A stretch of DNA of 64,000 nt from Spiroplasma clarkii (GCF_002795265.1 NZ_CP024870.1:186001-250000), one strand, 5' to 3'; numbered from the stretch's first letter, positions 30,673 to 42,171 are shown. Numbers and translations: made by a program. The notes: a model not told the origin generated them from the letters alone.

Positions 30673-31575
30673 TTAAGCTAATTGTTCGTTGATTTTTTTC
30701 AACTGAGGATTCTTTTTAAGAAATTGGTGACGAGCTGGAAAGTACATAATTACAAAATAAAGCGATTGAGTCAATAAAAAGAATAAGTAAATAATCAGCA
30801 ATTGTGTGGCATTGTTAATTGGTAATCCTAATGCTGCAGCGTAGTTGCCTTTTTTGTGAAATAAATCAATAAAGTCATAAGGATAATGACCAGTTCCTGA
30901 CATATCTCCAAAAAATGGAAATAAGTTAGTAACCTGAAAAAACATTCCACTTAACATAAAGAAAGTTAAATAGCCAAATAAGGGAATTAGTGAAAAACCT
31001 CACAATTTTCAAACTTGCTTTGATTCTAAAGGAATTTCATACTTTTGATAAAAACAAACTAGATAGATAATTCCAACTAATTGAGGGAAACCATGAAGTA
31101 GGGTTCAAGCAAAATAGTTGTATCAAACCATGTTTGAAACAGCTGATGTAAAAATGTTTGAAAAATTATATAAAGCCGAAACCCAAAACACAGTTGAGAA
31201 AATAATAATTGCTACAAGATAGTTGTCAAATTTACCTTGACCTTCACTTTTTTGATTTTTAGCTGAATTTATCCAAAAGGCAGAGGCCACAATATTGGCA
31301 ACTGTAGTTAAAGGTATAAAATTTCTACAAAATAGATAAAGTAACTTTCCTCCAACTCCTAATGAAATTAGTTTATTAAAATAGGTTTCACTAGCTCAAG
31401 AAACTTTTTCACCAGCATCATTCACTTGACCTCATTTTAATAGTCTAGTTCAATAAGCGGTGCTATCTTTGAACAATTCAGTGGATTGACCAATTAAAAA
31501 AATCAAGATCCCACACAATGGTAATATTGCTAATGTTAACTTGGTGCTAATTTTTCATCAATATTTTTTCTCCAT
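30673..31575 (-). CDS. Polytopic membrane protein of unknown function (300 aa)
   Basis: Not recognised. Joined through many TGA=Trp codons (two right after MEKKY). Start at 31575 has GTGAGG a few bases upstream. Six or seven hydrophobic segments: about residues 12-30, 85-100, 115-135, 150-175, 190-215 and a pair near 255-280, with a short charged C-terminus (KKNPQLKKINEQLA). It lies downstream of, and probably separately from, the HAD gene because a terminator intervenes. A transporter or a lipid-modifying enzyme are possible; nothing decides. Confidence 0.82.
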
Positions 31576-31644
31576 AATAGCCTCACTAACTACTATTATT
31601 TTAGTACACATATAGGTTTTTTTACAGTAAATACTTAAAAGAAT

Positions 31645-31669
31645 TATAAAAAAACCACAATTGTGGTTT
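31645..31669 (-). terminator. Intrinsic terminator of the HAD phosphatase gene
   Basis: An 18-base palindrome centred at 31660/31661 (AAACCACAA/TTGTGGTTT), followed on the minus strand by a T run (31651-31645). Confidence 0.85.
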
Positions 31670-31685
31670 GTGGTAGATATTTTGA

Positions 31686-32558
31686 TTAAACCTCTTCTCC
31701 GGCAAGTAAGCGAGTTAGGTATTCACCAACTCCACCTTCATTATTAGTTTTATTGGTAATTCCAGAAGCTACTTTTTTTAGTTCATCACTACCATTTTTC
31801 ATAGCAACTCCATAACCAACATTTTTAATCATTTCAAAATCATTTAGTTGATCTCCAAAAGCAATAACATCACGAATATCTTTGTTATAGTATTGTGCTA
31901 AAATTTCAGCCACAAAGCCTTTATTAACAATTTTGTTTGTTAAAGTAATCATTGAAACTGAGTTTTTGTTATCATAACCATAAACATTACCAGATTGAAT
32001 TTTAATTGAGTGTTTAAATTTTTCTAATTGTCTAAAAACATCATCTTTATAAGAATCATCTTTTAATAACAGCACCACATTTGTGGCAGGACCTTCTCAT
32101 TCTTTGTAAGGATCTGCAATGAAGTATTCATCACCTTCAACATCATCAAGGTGAAAGAATCTTTCAATAAATTCATCTTTTTCTTGAACAATAGCTTTAT
32201 TGTGAGATTCTAATAAAAGATTCTTTTTTGACTTAATAATTATTGGATTGTTGATGATGTCTTGAACTACATCTTCATTAATTGGTAGGACAATTCTTTT
32301 AAATTTTCTTTTTAAAGGGTCATGAATATGAGCCCCATCAAAGTTTGAAAGTAAAGTGTTAATCCCTAATTCACGGTAGAACCTAATGCTGGCCCTGTGA
32401 GGTCTTCCTGTAATGACACAAACTATGTGTCCATCTTGGGTAGCTTTAATTAGAGCAGCATTTGTATCTGGGTGAATTTGTTCACCATTTGACATTAAAG
32501 CAGTTCCGTCTAAATCAACTAGAATTAACCTTCTTTTATTTAAATGTTGTAATTTCAT
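31686..32558 (-). CDS. Cof-type HAD-superfamily phosphatase
   Basis: Cytoplasmic sugar-phosphate or nucleotide phosphatase of the HAD IIB (Cof) group, 290 aa. Motif I LVDLDGTAL (Asp15, Asp17), motif II CVITGRPH, and motif III/IV AFGDQLNDFEMI near the end are all present. TGA at 32097-32099 is Trp and joins the two open segments. A cap domain lies between motifs II and III, where substrate is chosen. Shine-Dalgarno GAGGAG precedes ATG 32558. Divergent from lplA. Substrate unknown; these enzymes are numerous and promiscuous in Mollicutes. Confidence 0.92.
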
Positions 32559-32671
32559 ATTTTCTCCTCGTTCACTTTAATTATATTCTATACTTAATTG
32601 TGTCATAATAGAAAAAATTTTTCAAGTTATATTTTGTGGTGGAAACAACAACATTTTTAAAAACGTTAACA

Positions 32672-32677
32672 TATAAT
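32672..32677 (+). promoter_or_regulatory. Promoter -10 of the lplA-pdhABCD operon
   Basis: TATAAT in the 146-base spacer between the divergent HAD gene and lplA, 27 bases before the GTG start. No clear -35. Confidence 0.5.
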
Positions 32678-32704
32678 CAATGTAAATGGATTAGAGGTGA
32701 AAAG

Positions 32705-33700
32705 GTGTTAGTTTACAAAGTTGATTGCACAGATCCAAAATACAATTTAGCAACTGAAGAATATTTAACAGTTTGTGAAAAATTTAAAGAACCAATTTTA
32801 TTTTTATGACAAAACCACAACACAATTGTGGTGGGCAGAAATCAAAATGCTGCTAAAGAAATAAATTTACAAAATGCTAACCTTGATGATGTCGCTGTCA
32901 TCAGAAGGAACACAGGTGGAGGTACAGTTTTTCATGACTTAGGAAATTTAAATTTTAGTATTATTTATACTGATTCAGAAAACAATGGGGTAGCAATGTT
33001 TGAAAAAATGTTAGAACCAATTATTACTACACTGAACCAAATGCAAATCCCAGCTCAATTTTCTGGACGTAATGATATAGTCTTAAATGGTAAAAAAATT
33101 TCAGGTAATGCTATGTGAAAGTATCAGAATAGATTTCTCCAACATGGAACCATTTTGTTTAATGCAAATCTAGATAAATTAGTAAAATACCTAACAGTAG
33201 ATAAAGCAAAAATTCTTTCAAAGAACATTGAATCAATCACTGCTAGGGTCACTAATATAAATGCAGAAATTAGCAAACCAATTACAATTGCTGAATTTAT
33301 CACAGCTCTAATAAAAACTTATCAAGAAAATAAAAGTGTTAGTGATTTAAAATTAGAACCAGAAGATTTACAAGCAATTGAAAAAATTTATCAAGAAAAG
33401 TATCAAAACCCTGATTGAACATTTAAAAAAAATGCAACCTTTACTTATCAAAACAACCAAAGACTTGAAGGTAAAGGCAGTGTTGAAGTTTACTTGAATG
33501 TTATTGATGGAGTGATAAATGATTGCAAAATTTATGGGGACTTTTTAGGTTATGGAGGAACTGAACCATTAGAAGCTAAGCTGATTGGAGTGACTTATCA
33601 AGTTTTACCCATAAAAACAGTTTTAGAAAACGTAGATATTAAAACAATCTTTGGTGCAGAATTTACTGTCCAAGAAATTTTGGATTTAATTATCCAATAG
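32705..33700 (+). CDS. lplA: Lipoate-protein ligase A
   Basis: Attaches scavenged lipoate to lipoyl domains using ATP; 331 aa with the C-terminal accessory domain. Seen: RRNTGGGTVFHDLGNLNFS (lipoyl-AMP site) and GRNDIVLNGKKISGNA with the catalytic lysine. GTG at 32705 is the start: it lies behind AGAGGTG, and the only upstream ATG is out of frame and stops after two codons. TGA Trp codons at 32807, 33116 and 33416. Directly upstream of pdhA (9 bases; the pdhA Shine-Dalgarno overlaps the lplA stop), matching its job of lipoylating PdhC and PdhD. Confidence 0.95.
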
Positions 33701-33709
33701 GAGGTAGCA

Positions 33710-34819
33710 ATGAAATATATAAATAAATTTGATCCACAAAAAGACCAAGTTGTCAGAATTTTAGATGTTGACGGTAAAGTAATTGATGAAAAACTTTTAC
33801 CAAAAATTTCAGATAAACAATTAATTGAAGCTTACAAATTGATGAATTTATCAAGAAGACAAGATGATTTTCAAAATAAAGCCCAAAGACAGGGGCGTTT
33901 ATTATCATTTTTATCTTCAACTGGACAAGAAGCTTGTGAGGTTGCCTATGCTTTGGCTATGGTCAAAGGACAAGATTGATTAGCACCAGGTTATCGTAAC
34001 AATGCAGCTTGATTAACTGCTGGAATGCCAATGCACAACATTATGATGTATTGAATGGGAAATGAGTTTGGAGGTCAATCTCCTCAAGGAGTTAACCTCT
34101 TACCACCAAATATTATTATTGGGAGTCAATATTCTCAAGCAGTGGGGATTGCTTTTGCAGAAAAATATAAAAAAACAAATGGAGTTGCATTAACATCAAC
34201 TGGTGACGGAGGTATGAGTGAAGGTGAAGTTTATGAATCAATGAACTTTGCCAAACTGCATGAACTTCCAGTTGTCTTTATTTGTGAAAACAACAAATGA
34301 GCAATTTCAACTCCATATGCTAAATCCACAAAATCATTAAATGTTGCCGTTAAAGGAATTGCTGTGGGCATTCCTGGAATCAAGGTTGACGGTAATGATT
34401 TTTTAGCAAGTTATGCAGTTGCCAGTGAGGCTATTGAATTTGCTCGTCAAGGTAATGGCCCAGTCTTAATTGAATTTGATACATATAGACTTGGAGCTCA
34501 TTCATCATCTGATAATCCTGATATTTATCGACCAAAACCAGAATATGAAGAAGCTTTGACAAAAGATCCATTAATTAGAATGAAAAAATATTTAATTGAC
34601 AAAAAACTCTGAACTGAAAAAAAACAAACAGCTCTTGATGAAGAGCAAGACTTGTTTATTCGTCAAGAATTTGATTATGCTGAAGCTCACAAAGATTATC
34701 CATTAGAAGATGTCTTTAATTATCTTTATGAAACTAAAACCCCAGAGTTAGAAGCACAATATCAAGAAGCTGCAGCATTTTTTGCAGCAAACCCAAATGC
34801 CAAAGGAGGACACCACTAA
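33710..34819 (+). CDS. pdhA: Pyruvate dehydrogenase E1 component, alpha subunit
   Basis: Thiamine-diphosphate-binding subunit of E1, 369 aa. The TPP/Mg motif GDGGMSEGEVYESMNFA...ENN is seen, with TYRLGAHSSSDNP near the C-terminal phosphoregulated loop of the family. Several TGA Trp codons. Its TAA shares one base with the pdhB ATG. Confidence 0.97.
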
Positions 34820-35808
34820 TGAAACAGTTAAATAACATTAAAGCAGTCACAGATGCTCTTGATGTGGCAATGGAAAAATGAAATGAAGTTGTAGTTTATG
34901 GAGAAGATGTTGGTTTTGAAGGTGGAGTTTTTCGAGCAACTGAAGGTTTGCAAAAAAAATATGGAGAAGAACGTTGTTTTGATGCTCCAATTAGTGAAGC
35001 AATTTACATTGGGGCTGCTTTAGGAATGGCTTTGAATGGTTTAAAACCAGTTGTTGAATTACAATTTCAAGGTTTAGGGTGAGCTTCACTACAAAATATT
35101 TTGGGACACATGGGCAGAATGAGAAACAGAACTCGAGGTAAATATCCAGCTCCCATTGTTATTCGTACCCCTATGGGCGGAGGAATTAGAGCCTTAGAAT
35201 TACACTCTGAAGCTATGGAAGTAATCTATGCTCACACTCCTGGAATAAAAGTTGTTTGTCCATCAACACCATATGATACCAAGGGATTAATTTTGGCAGC
35301 TATTGAATCACCAGATCCAGTTATTGTTTTAGAACCAACAAAACTTTATCGTGCTTTCAAACAAGAAGTGCCAGATGGGTTTTACACAGTTCCAATTGGA
35401 GAAGGTTTTAAAATTTTTGAAGGTAATGATATCACAGTTGTGACTTATGGGGCACAAACTGTTGATTGTCAAAAAGCTATTGAACAATTTGAAGAAAAAC
35501 ACCCAGATCTTAGTGTTGAACTAATTGACCTAAGAACAATTAAACCTTGAGATCGTCAAATGGTTTTTGAATCTGTTAAAAAAACAGGAAGATTGTTAGT
35601 AGTTCATGAAGCTGTTCGCTCATTTTCAGTTGCTGCTGAAATAATGGCCTCAGTTACTGAAGAGTGTTTTGAATATTTAAAAGCACCACTAGCTCGTGTA
35701 ACAGGTTATGATATTGTGATTCCATTTGATTCAGGAGAAGGTTATCATCAAGTTAACCCTACAAAAATCTTTGCAAAACTTGAAGAGATTATCAATTTTA
35801 AATTTTAA
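34819..35808 (+). CDS. pdhB: Pyruvate dehydrogenase E1 component, beta subunit
   Basis: 329 aa, transketolase-like pyrimidine-binding plus C-terminal domain. Typical segments: [34 protein letters not shown] and [17 protein letters not shown]. Trp codons are TGA (for example 35551). One-base overlap with pdhA couples the subunits. Confidence 0.97.
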
Positions 35809-35814
35809 TATGTA

Positions 35815-36140
35815 AGAAAGTAGGAATATTTATGTATAAAGTAAAATTTGCAGATATTGGTGAAGGACTAACTGAAGGTACAGTTCAAGAAGTCTTTGTT
35901 AAAATTGGTGACCAAGTTAAAATGGGGGATCCTTTATTTCATGTTGAAACAGACAAAATGACTTCAGATATCCCAGCTCCAACAGATGGAAAAATTGCAA
36001 AAATTTTAATTAAACAAGGACAAGAAATTAAAGTTGGAGATGTGGTTGTTGAAATTGAGGATGGCAAAACCTCAACAAGTGTTCCAGTTGAAGAAAATGC
36101 TTCAGTTGTTGGGTCAACTCCTGTTTCAAATGATTTGATT
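35815..36140 (+). repeat. Direct repeat: leader plus lipoyl-domain coding, copy in pdhC
   Basis: Near-identical to 37112-37437, starting 17 bases before the ATG (so the Shine-Dalgarno region is included) and ending about residue 103. By eye there are about nine differences over 326 bases. Confidence 0.93.
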
Positions 36141-37109
36141 GCAAGGCCAACTTCACCAAACCCTACAAGTTCAGTTGCCACAAATGTTATTAAAGCATCT
36201 CCATTGGCTAGAAAAGTTGCTGCTACTTTGGGTGTTGATTTAAAATTAGTGACTCCAAGTGGACCAAATGGAAGAATTCTAACAATAGATGTGCAAAGTT
36301 TTAAAACCCAACCAACAAATCAGGTTGGTGAACTTAAAACAATTTCAAGTTCACCAAAAAGTAGTGCAGACTATAATAATCCAAAAATTACAGTCCCAGT
36401 TATTAATGAACCTTTAACATTTATTAACAAACCAATGAATTCAATTCGTAAAGCTACAGTTAAAGCAATGCAAAAATCTCACAGTGAAGTTGCTGGATTT
36501 ACTGGATTAAGAAATGTTGATGTAACAGAATTAGTTCAATTAAGAACTCAACTAAAAGACTTTGCTGAAAGTCAAAATGTCAAATTAACTTATCTGGCTT
36601 TTATTATTAAAGCGTCAGCATTAGTTTTAAAAGAAATGCCAAATATCAATTGTCGAATTGACAAAGACACAAACAGTATTGCAATTGCTGAACAAATTAA
36701 TATAGGGATGGCTTGTGATACACCTGAAGGATTATTGGTTCCAGTGATTAAAGGAGCAGATAAATTATCAGTTTTACAAATTGCTGTAAAAATTAATGAA
36801 CTAGCAAATAAAGCTAGAAGCAAAAAATTAGCAGTGAATGAAATGGTTGGGGCAACCTTTACAATCACTAACTTTGGATCGGTAGGTCTAGATTATGCAA
36901 CCCCAATTATTAATTTTCCAGAAGCTGCAATTTTAGGACTTGGAACAATTACAACAATTCCAGTTTACATTAATGGACAATTAATGCCACGAGACATGAT
37001 GCCATTTTCAATGACTGCAGATCACCGCATAATTGATGGCGCTGATGCTGGTCGTTTTATGCAAAAGGTTGCTGAGTTGTTAAAAAAACCAGCAATGCTA
37101 TTAATATAA
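35832..37109 (+). CDS. pdhC: Dihydrolipoamide acetyltransferase (E2)
   Basis: Core of the complex, 425 aa. Residues 1-80 lipoyl domain with lipoylated Lys in [11 protein letters not shown]; a flexible linker; peripheral-subunit-binding domain about 119-155 (ASPLARKVAATLGVDL, GPNGRIL); then the catalytic domain with TADHRIIDGADAGRF near residue 397. No Trp codon of either type is evident. The lipoyl-domain DNA is duplicated in pdhD. Confidence 0.97.
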   Translation: MYKVKFADIGEGLTEGTVQEVFVKIGDQVKMGDPLFHVETDKMTSDIPAPTDGKIAKILIKQGQEIKVGDVVVEIEDGKTSTSVPVEENASVVGSTPVSNDLIARPTSPNPTSSVATNVIKASPLARKVAATLGVDLKLVTPSGPNGRILTIDVQSFKTQPTNQVGELKTISSSPKSSADYNNPKITVPVINEPLTFINKPMNSIRKATVKAMQKSHSEVAGFTGLRNVDVTELVQLRTQLKDFAESQNVKLTYLAFIIKASALVLKEMPNINCRIDKDTNSIAIAEQINIGMACDTPEGLLVPVIKGADKLSVLQIAVKINELANKARSKKLAVNEMVGATFTITNFGSVGLDYATPIINFPEAAILGLGTITTIPVYINGQLMPRDMMPFSMTADHRIIDGADAGRFMQKVAELLKKPAMLLI

Positions 37110-37111
37110 AT

Positions 37112-37437
37112 AGAAAGTAGGAATATTTATGTATAAAGTAAAATTTGCAGATATTGGTGAAGGACTAACCGAAGGTACAGTTCAAGAAGTCTTTGTTAAA
37201 ATTGGTGACCAAGTTAAAATGGGGGATCCTTTATTTCATGTTGAAACAGACAAAATGACTTCAGATATCCCAGCTCCAACAGATGGAAAAATCGCAAAAA
37301 TCTTAATTAAACAAGGACAAGAAATTAAAGTTGGAGATGTGGTTGTTGAAATTGAGGATGGCAAAACTTCAACTAGTGAACCAGTTGAAGAAAATGCTTC
37401 AGTTGTTGGATCAACTCCTGTTTCAAATGATTTAATT
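37112..37437 (+). repeat. Direct repeat: leader plus lipoyl-domain coding, copy in pdhD
   Basis: Second copy of the 35815-36140 repeat, offset 1297 bases. Beyond about residue 103 the two proteins diverge completely. Confidence 0.93.
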
Positions 37438-38991
37438 CAAAGAGGTCGTAAAAGAGAAATTCCTCAAAAAGATAAAATTTTTGAACAAGTAACTGCAGTT
37501 TTAAATAACCCACTTGGTCCAGGAATAAAAGTTGGAACTAGTTCAAATCTGAAACCAGCACCAAAATTCAATGCCCCAGATCCAGAAAAACATTATGATG
37601 TAATTGTGGTTGGAGCTGGAGTTGGAGGTTATGTTGGGGCAATTCGTTGTGCTCAATTTGGGTTAAAAACATTAGTTGTTGAAAAAGAATACTATGGAGG
37701 AGTTTGTTTAAATGTTGGATGTATCCCAACTAAAACACTTTTAAAATCTGCTGACTTATATGAGCAAATCATTAAATCTGCTGATAAGTATGGAATTATA
37801 GTTGACTCAACTGGTGTCAAGGCTGATTGAGAAAAAATTCAAGCACGTAAAAAAGATGTTGTGGGAAAATTAACTAATGGAGTCAAAGGACTTTTGAAAA
37901 AGAATAAAATCACAACCATTGATGGAGCTGCAAAAGCTCTTGATAAAAACACAATTGAAGTTAAAGGACAAAAATATACTTGCAATAATTTAATTATTGC
38001 AACTGGAAGCTTGCCAAATAGTTTAGACCTTCCAGGAAGCAAAGAAGCAGTTGCAAGTGGTTTCTTAATTTATTCAACTGGTGCATTATCCCTTCCAAAA
38101 ATTCCTAAAAGTTTAGTGATTATTGGGGGAGGAATTATTGGAGTTGAGTTTGCTTGTCTATATAAAAGATTGGGAGTAAAAGTTACTATTCTGCAATTTT
38201 TACCAACAATTTTAGAAATGTTAGACAGTGACGTTTCAAAAGAAATGGTGAAAGAACTTTTAAACAGAGGTAATCTTGAAATTATTACTGAAGCATCAAC
38301 TAAGGAATTTAAGGGTAATAGTGTTATTTATGAAAAAGATGGTAAAACTAATACTATTACTGCAGATTATTGTTTGCAATCTGTGGGACGAAAAACTGTA
38401 ACCACAGGTTTTGAAGACATTGGTTTAAAAATAAATCAAAGAGGCCACATTGAAGTTAATGAATATTGTGAATCAAACTTGGATGGAGTTTATGCCATTG
38501 GCGATGTTACCGGAAGAATGATGTTAGCCCATGTGGCCTCTCATCAGGGAATTATTGCTGCTAATCATATCGCAAGACGTTTACAAATTGAAAAAGCTGA
38601 AGATATGCAAATGCATTATGACCGTGTACCAAGTTGTGTTTACACTCATCCAGAAGTGGCATATGTTGGAAAAACTGAAGATGAGTTGAAAAAGAATGGT
38701 GTTGAATATCAAACTTACAAATTCCCATTTGCAGCAATTGGTAAAGCATTGGCTGATGGAAATACCACAGGGTTTGTTAAGTTAATCTGTGAGCCAAAGT
38801 ACAAACAAATCTTAGGAGCACACATTATTGCAAACACTGCAACTGATATGATTTCTGAAATAACTGCAGTAATGGAATGTGAAGGTACAATAACTGAGCT
38901 AGCACACTCTGTGCATCCACACCCTACTTTAAGTGAAGCAATTGGTGAAGCTGCAGAAGCACTTCAAAATGGAAAACCAATAAATTATTAA
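37129..38991 (+). CDS. pdhD: Dihydrolipoamide dehydrogenase (E3) with N-terminal lipoyl domain
   Basis: FAD enzyme reoxidising lipoamide, 620 aa, about 150 longer than plain E3 because a lipoyl domain (Lys in [11 protein letters not shown]) and linker precede it. Then [13 protein letters not shown] (FAD), [16 protein letters not shown] (redox Cys pair), [13 protein letters not shown] (NAD) and [18 protein letters not shown] (catalytic His-Glu). TGA 37828 is Trp. Lipoyl-E3 fusions are known from Mollicutes and some Gram-positives. Ends the operon. Confidence 0.97.
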
Positions 38992-38995
38992 TCTG

Positions 38996-39024
38996 AAAAA
39001 TACAAGAATGCTTGTATTTTTTTG
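38996..39024 (+). terminator. Intrinsic terminator after pdhD
   Basis: AAAAATACAAG (38996-39006) / CTTGTATTTTT (39011-39021), loop AATG, T run. The gap 39025-39332 contains about 140 bases without recognised features, then the stem-loop at 39170 and the alaS promoter. Confidence 0.93.
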
Positions 39025-39169
39025 TACTTAAAAATTTTTAGATTAAGAAGAAGAAAATGATTTGTTAATATCTAAAAAAAATTAAATTCTTTTATCAATA
39101 GAAGTTCTATATGAATAATATATGAAATTTATCAATGATTTTTAAAAACCCAAAAAACTAGCCCCCAAA

Positions 39170-39246
39170 AAAAAGTGCTCTGTGCAAAGAAAGTCTAAGG
39201 CAATTATCCAATTTGAGATTCTACTTTTGCGATAAGAGCACTTTTT
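39170..39246. ncRNA. 77-nt stem-loop element of unknown role upstream of alaS
   Basis: AAAAAGTGCTCT (39170-39181) pairs perfectly with AGAGCACTTTTT (39235-39246), closing a 53-base interior with further short complementarities such as GCAAA (39184-39188) / TTTGC (39226-39230). T runs border the stem on both strands, so it would work as a terminator either way. It ends about 50 bases upstream of the alaS promoter, so it is probably not an alaS leader. It matches neither tRNA, T-box nor a riboswitch I know. It may be a small RNA or a bidirectional terminator. Confidence 0.45.
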
Positions 39247-39296
39247 CGATTTATAAAAATTTAAAATTTAAATATTTATTTGCAAGCAAATGATTG

Positions 39297-39305
39297 TGAT
39301 AAAAT
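39297..39305 (+). promoter_or_regulatory. Extended -10 promoter of alaS
   Basis: TG-A-TAAAAT, in the context TGTGATAAAAT as in the promoters at 2383 and 2989. ATG 39333 follows with AAGGAG in between. Confidence 0.55.
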
Positions 39306-39332
39306 TAACTTGTTATTTTAAGGAGATTTATT

Positions 39333-42008
39333 ATGAAAAAATTATCAACAAATGAGATTAGAAGAATGTGGTTAGACTTTTTTAAGGCACATGATCACTA
39401 TTTTTTAGAACCAGTCAGCTTAGTGCCAGTTGATGATCCAAGTTTGTTGTGAATTAACTCAGGAGTTGCAACCCTAAAACCATATTTTGACGGGAGGAAA
39501 AATCCACCATCTCCAAGGTTGACTAATTCACAAAAATCAATTAGAACAAATGATATAGAAAATGTTGGAGTCACTGCCCGCCATCAAACTATGTTCGAAA
39601 TGCTAGGTAATTTTTCAATTGGCGATTATTTTAAAAAAGAAGCAATTGAAATGGCATGAGAATTGTTGACAGATCAAAAGTGATTTGGAATTGACAGGAA
39701 TTTATTATATATAACTGTTTTTGAAGATGACAAAGATGCATATGACATTTGAACTAAGGAAATTGGAATTGCAGCTGACCACATTTTCAAGGGAACAAGG
39801 GAAACAAATTTCTGAGATGTGGGTCAAGGACCTTGTGGTCCAAATACTGAAATCTTCTTTGACCGAGGTGAAAAATGAGATCCTCAAAAAATTGGTCCCA
39901 AGCTCCTAAAAGACGATATCGAAAATGATAGATATATTGAAATTTGAAATATAGTTTTTTCACAGTTTAATAATGATGGTAAGAATAATTATTCTGAATT
40001 ACCAAGAAAAAATATTGATACTGGTGCAGGTTTAGAGAGAATTGCTTCAATTTTCCAAGATGCCCCAACAAATTTTGAAACTGATTTATTCTTCCCTACA
40101 ATTAAAAAAACTGAAGAATTATGTCAAAATAAATTTAAGTATAGTATTGAAAATTACTCTCAACCAAATGCTGAACAAACTAAAATCAACACTGCATTTA
40201 AAGTCATTGCTGACCATGTTCGTGCTGTGACTTTTGCAATTAGTGATGGAGTCTATCCTGGGAATAAAGATCGAGGTTATATCATTCGTCGTCTAATTCG
40301 CCGCAGCAGTGTTTATGGACGTAAACTAGACATCCAAGGTGCTTTCTTGTATAAATTAGTTGATGCAGTTATTCAAGCTATGAGTGAATTTTATCCCTAT
40401 ATAGTTGATAAAGCTAATATGGTAAAAGAGATAATTGAAATCGAAGAAAATCGCTTCTTAAAAACCCTATCTAAAGGGTATGAACACCTTGAAAATATAA
40501 TTAGTAAAGAAAAAAAAGTGACTGCAAAAAATGCTCTGCTATTGTTTGAATCATTTGGTTTCCCAATTGAATTAACCAGCGAAATCGCTTTTGAAAATAA
40601 TGTTAAAGTTGATGTTGATGGATTTGTAAAACTTCTTGAAGAAACTAAGGAGTTAGCTAGAAGTTCTCGTAAAGATGATAAAGCCTGAAATAAACAATCT
40701 GCTATTCTAACAAAATTACAAGTCCCAAGTGAGTTTGTTGGTTATGAAACAGAAAAATGTGAAACAAAAGTTAACTTTATGTTTATTGATGACCTTGAAG
40801 CAAAAAAAGTTACCAACCAAGTAGTATTTGTGACCTTAGCTCAAACCCCATTTTATGCAGAAAAAGGTGGGCAAGCAGCAGATACTGGGGTGCTGATTGA
40901 CAGCACTGGAAACCATCATCCAGTCATTGATGTTCAACAAGGACCAAACAAACAACACATTCATAAGGTGCAGGTCAATGGAACATTAAGTTGTGGTGAC
41001 CAAGTTGTGGCACAAATTGATGAAGAAAAAAGATACTACACTATGAAAAACCATTCAGGAACACATATTTTACAATCAGGAATTCGGGAAGTGTTAGGAG
41101 AAAGTGCTTTACAATGTGGAAGTTTTAATAATGAAGATGAATTAAGAATTGACATAACTTTTAACCGAATGCCAACCCATGAAGAAATTCACCAAATTCA
41201 TGACTCAGTTGAAAAACATATTCAACAAGCCATTCCAAGAGAAATTATTTATTGTTCACTAGATGAGGCTATAAACAAACACAATGCTTTGGCTCTTTTC
41301 GCTGAAAAATATGATGCTGAAGTTAGAGTAGTAAAATTTGGAACTTATTCATGTGAACTATGTGGAGGAACACATGTTGCCAATACTAAAGACATTGAAG
41401 ATTTATTGGTAACTGATGTTGAATCAAAAGGTAGTGGAATTTATCGTTTTCACGCTGTTACAAGTCATAAAGAAGTTGAGGCCTATTTGAGCACCCAATT
41501 TAATAAACAACACCATGAAATTAAAAGCATTGTTGAAAAATATGACAGTTTTAAGGAATTGAAGCCAAATATTGTAATTGCAGATAAAATTAGTAAAATT
41601 CAAAATCTTCCACTTACAAAAGATAACTTAGCTTTAATTAAAGTATTAGTTAATGAATTAAAAAATGATTTCAAACTTTATCAAAAAGAAGTGGATGATC
41701 AATTAATTGAGCAAAAAATTGCAAATTTCAAAACTATTAAACCAGTAAGTTTTGGGGATATTCAAGAAATTGACTTAAATACTGGGGAGCTAGAGATGAA
41801 AGAAATAAAGGCTTTAATTGACTTTTACCAAAATCAATATGATTCACTAATTGTAAGAATAGCAAATCCTAGTGCAAAATTATATGCAGTTGGTGTTTCG
41901 CCAAACATTGCTGAGCAACACAAGGCAATTGATATCTTTAAAAATACTAAAGAATTTAGTGTTAAAGGTGGAGGAAATAATACCTTTGCTCAAGGGAAAA
42001 TTGTTTAA
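39333..42008 (+). CDS. alaS: Alanyl-tRNA synthetase
   Basis: 891 aa, full length. Seen in order: class II core ([50 protein letters not shown]), tRNA recognition region ([30 protein letters not shown]), editing domain with HSGTH and CGGTH zinc/editing motifs, and a C-terminal coiled-coil/C-Ala part. Several TGA codons are Trp (for example 39450). Monocistronic between its own promoter and terminator. Confidence 0.98.
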
Positions 42009-42054
42009 AAGCCAGTCAGCAAAGTCCATAATCTGGCAAGAAAATATTTAAAAA

Positions 42055-42085
42055 AAAGAGCATTTCTTATTGAAATGCTTTTTAT
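42055..42085 (+). terminator. Intrinsic terminator after alaS
   Basis: AGCATTTC (42059-42066) / GAAATGCT (42072-42079), loop TTATT, flanked by A and T runs. Confidence 0.9.
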
Positions 42086-42086
42086 T

Positions 42087-42115
42087 TTGTGTGATAATGG
42101 AATGGCATGTATATT
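42087..42115 (+). promoter_or_regulatory. Promoter of the S10 ribosomal operon
   Basis: TTGTGT (42087-42092), 17-base spacer, TATATT (42110-42115). The following 12-base block TATATTTTGTGT is identical in front of rpsL. Confidence 0.6.
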
Positions 42116-42128
42116 TTGTGTCTATAAA

Positions 42129-42152
42129 GACAACACGCTAAAAGGGGTTGTC
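42129..42152 (+). promoter_or_regulatory. Leader hairpin upstream of rpsJ
   Basis: GACAAC (42129-42134) / GTTGTC (42147-42152) with a 12-base loop, seven bases before the Shine-Dalgarno AAGGAGG (42160-42166). Candidate autogenous control site of the 28-gene operon (the classical regulator of the S10 leader in enterobacteria is L4, with a different structure). Confidence 0.6.
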
Positions 42153-42171
42153 AATGTGTAAGGAGGACCAA

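Noticed and set aside
39170-39246. tRNA, T-box or 4.5S RNA
   Set aside because: No T-arm sequence or acceptor-adjacent T stem for tRNA, no T-box sequence, no SRP domain IV motif, and it lies upstream of the alaS promoter.
39721-40230. Two short plus-strand frames inside alaS
   Set aside because: They are in another frame than the conserved AlaRS sequence, which reads through TGA codons here.
42148-42171. Extended S10 start at TTG 42148
   Set aside because: It would translate the Shine-Dalgarno AAGGAGG and a hairpin arm; ATG 42172 gives the family N-terminus.
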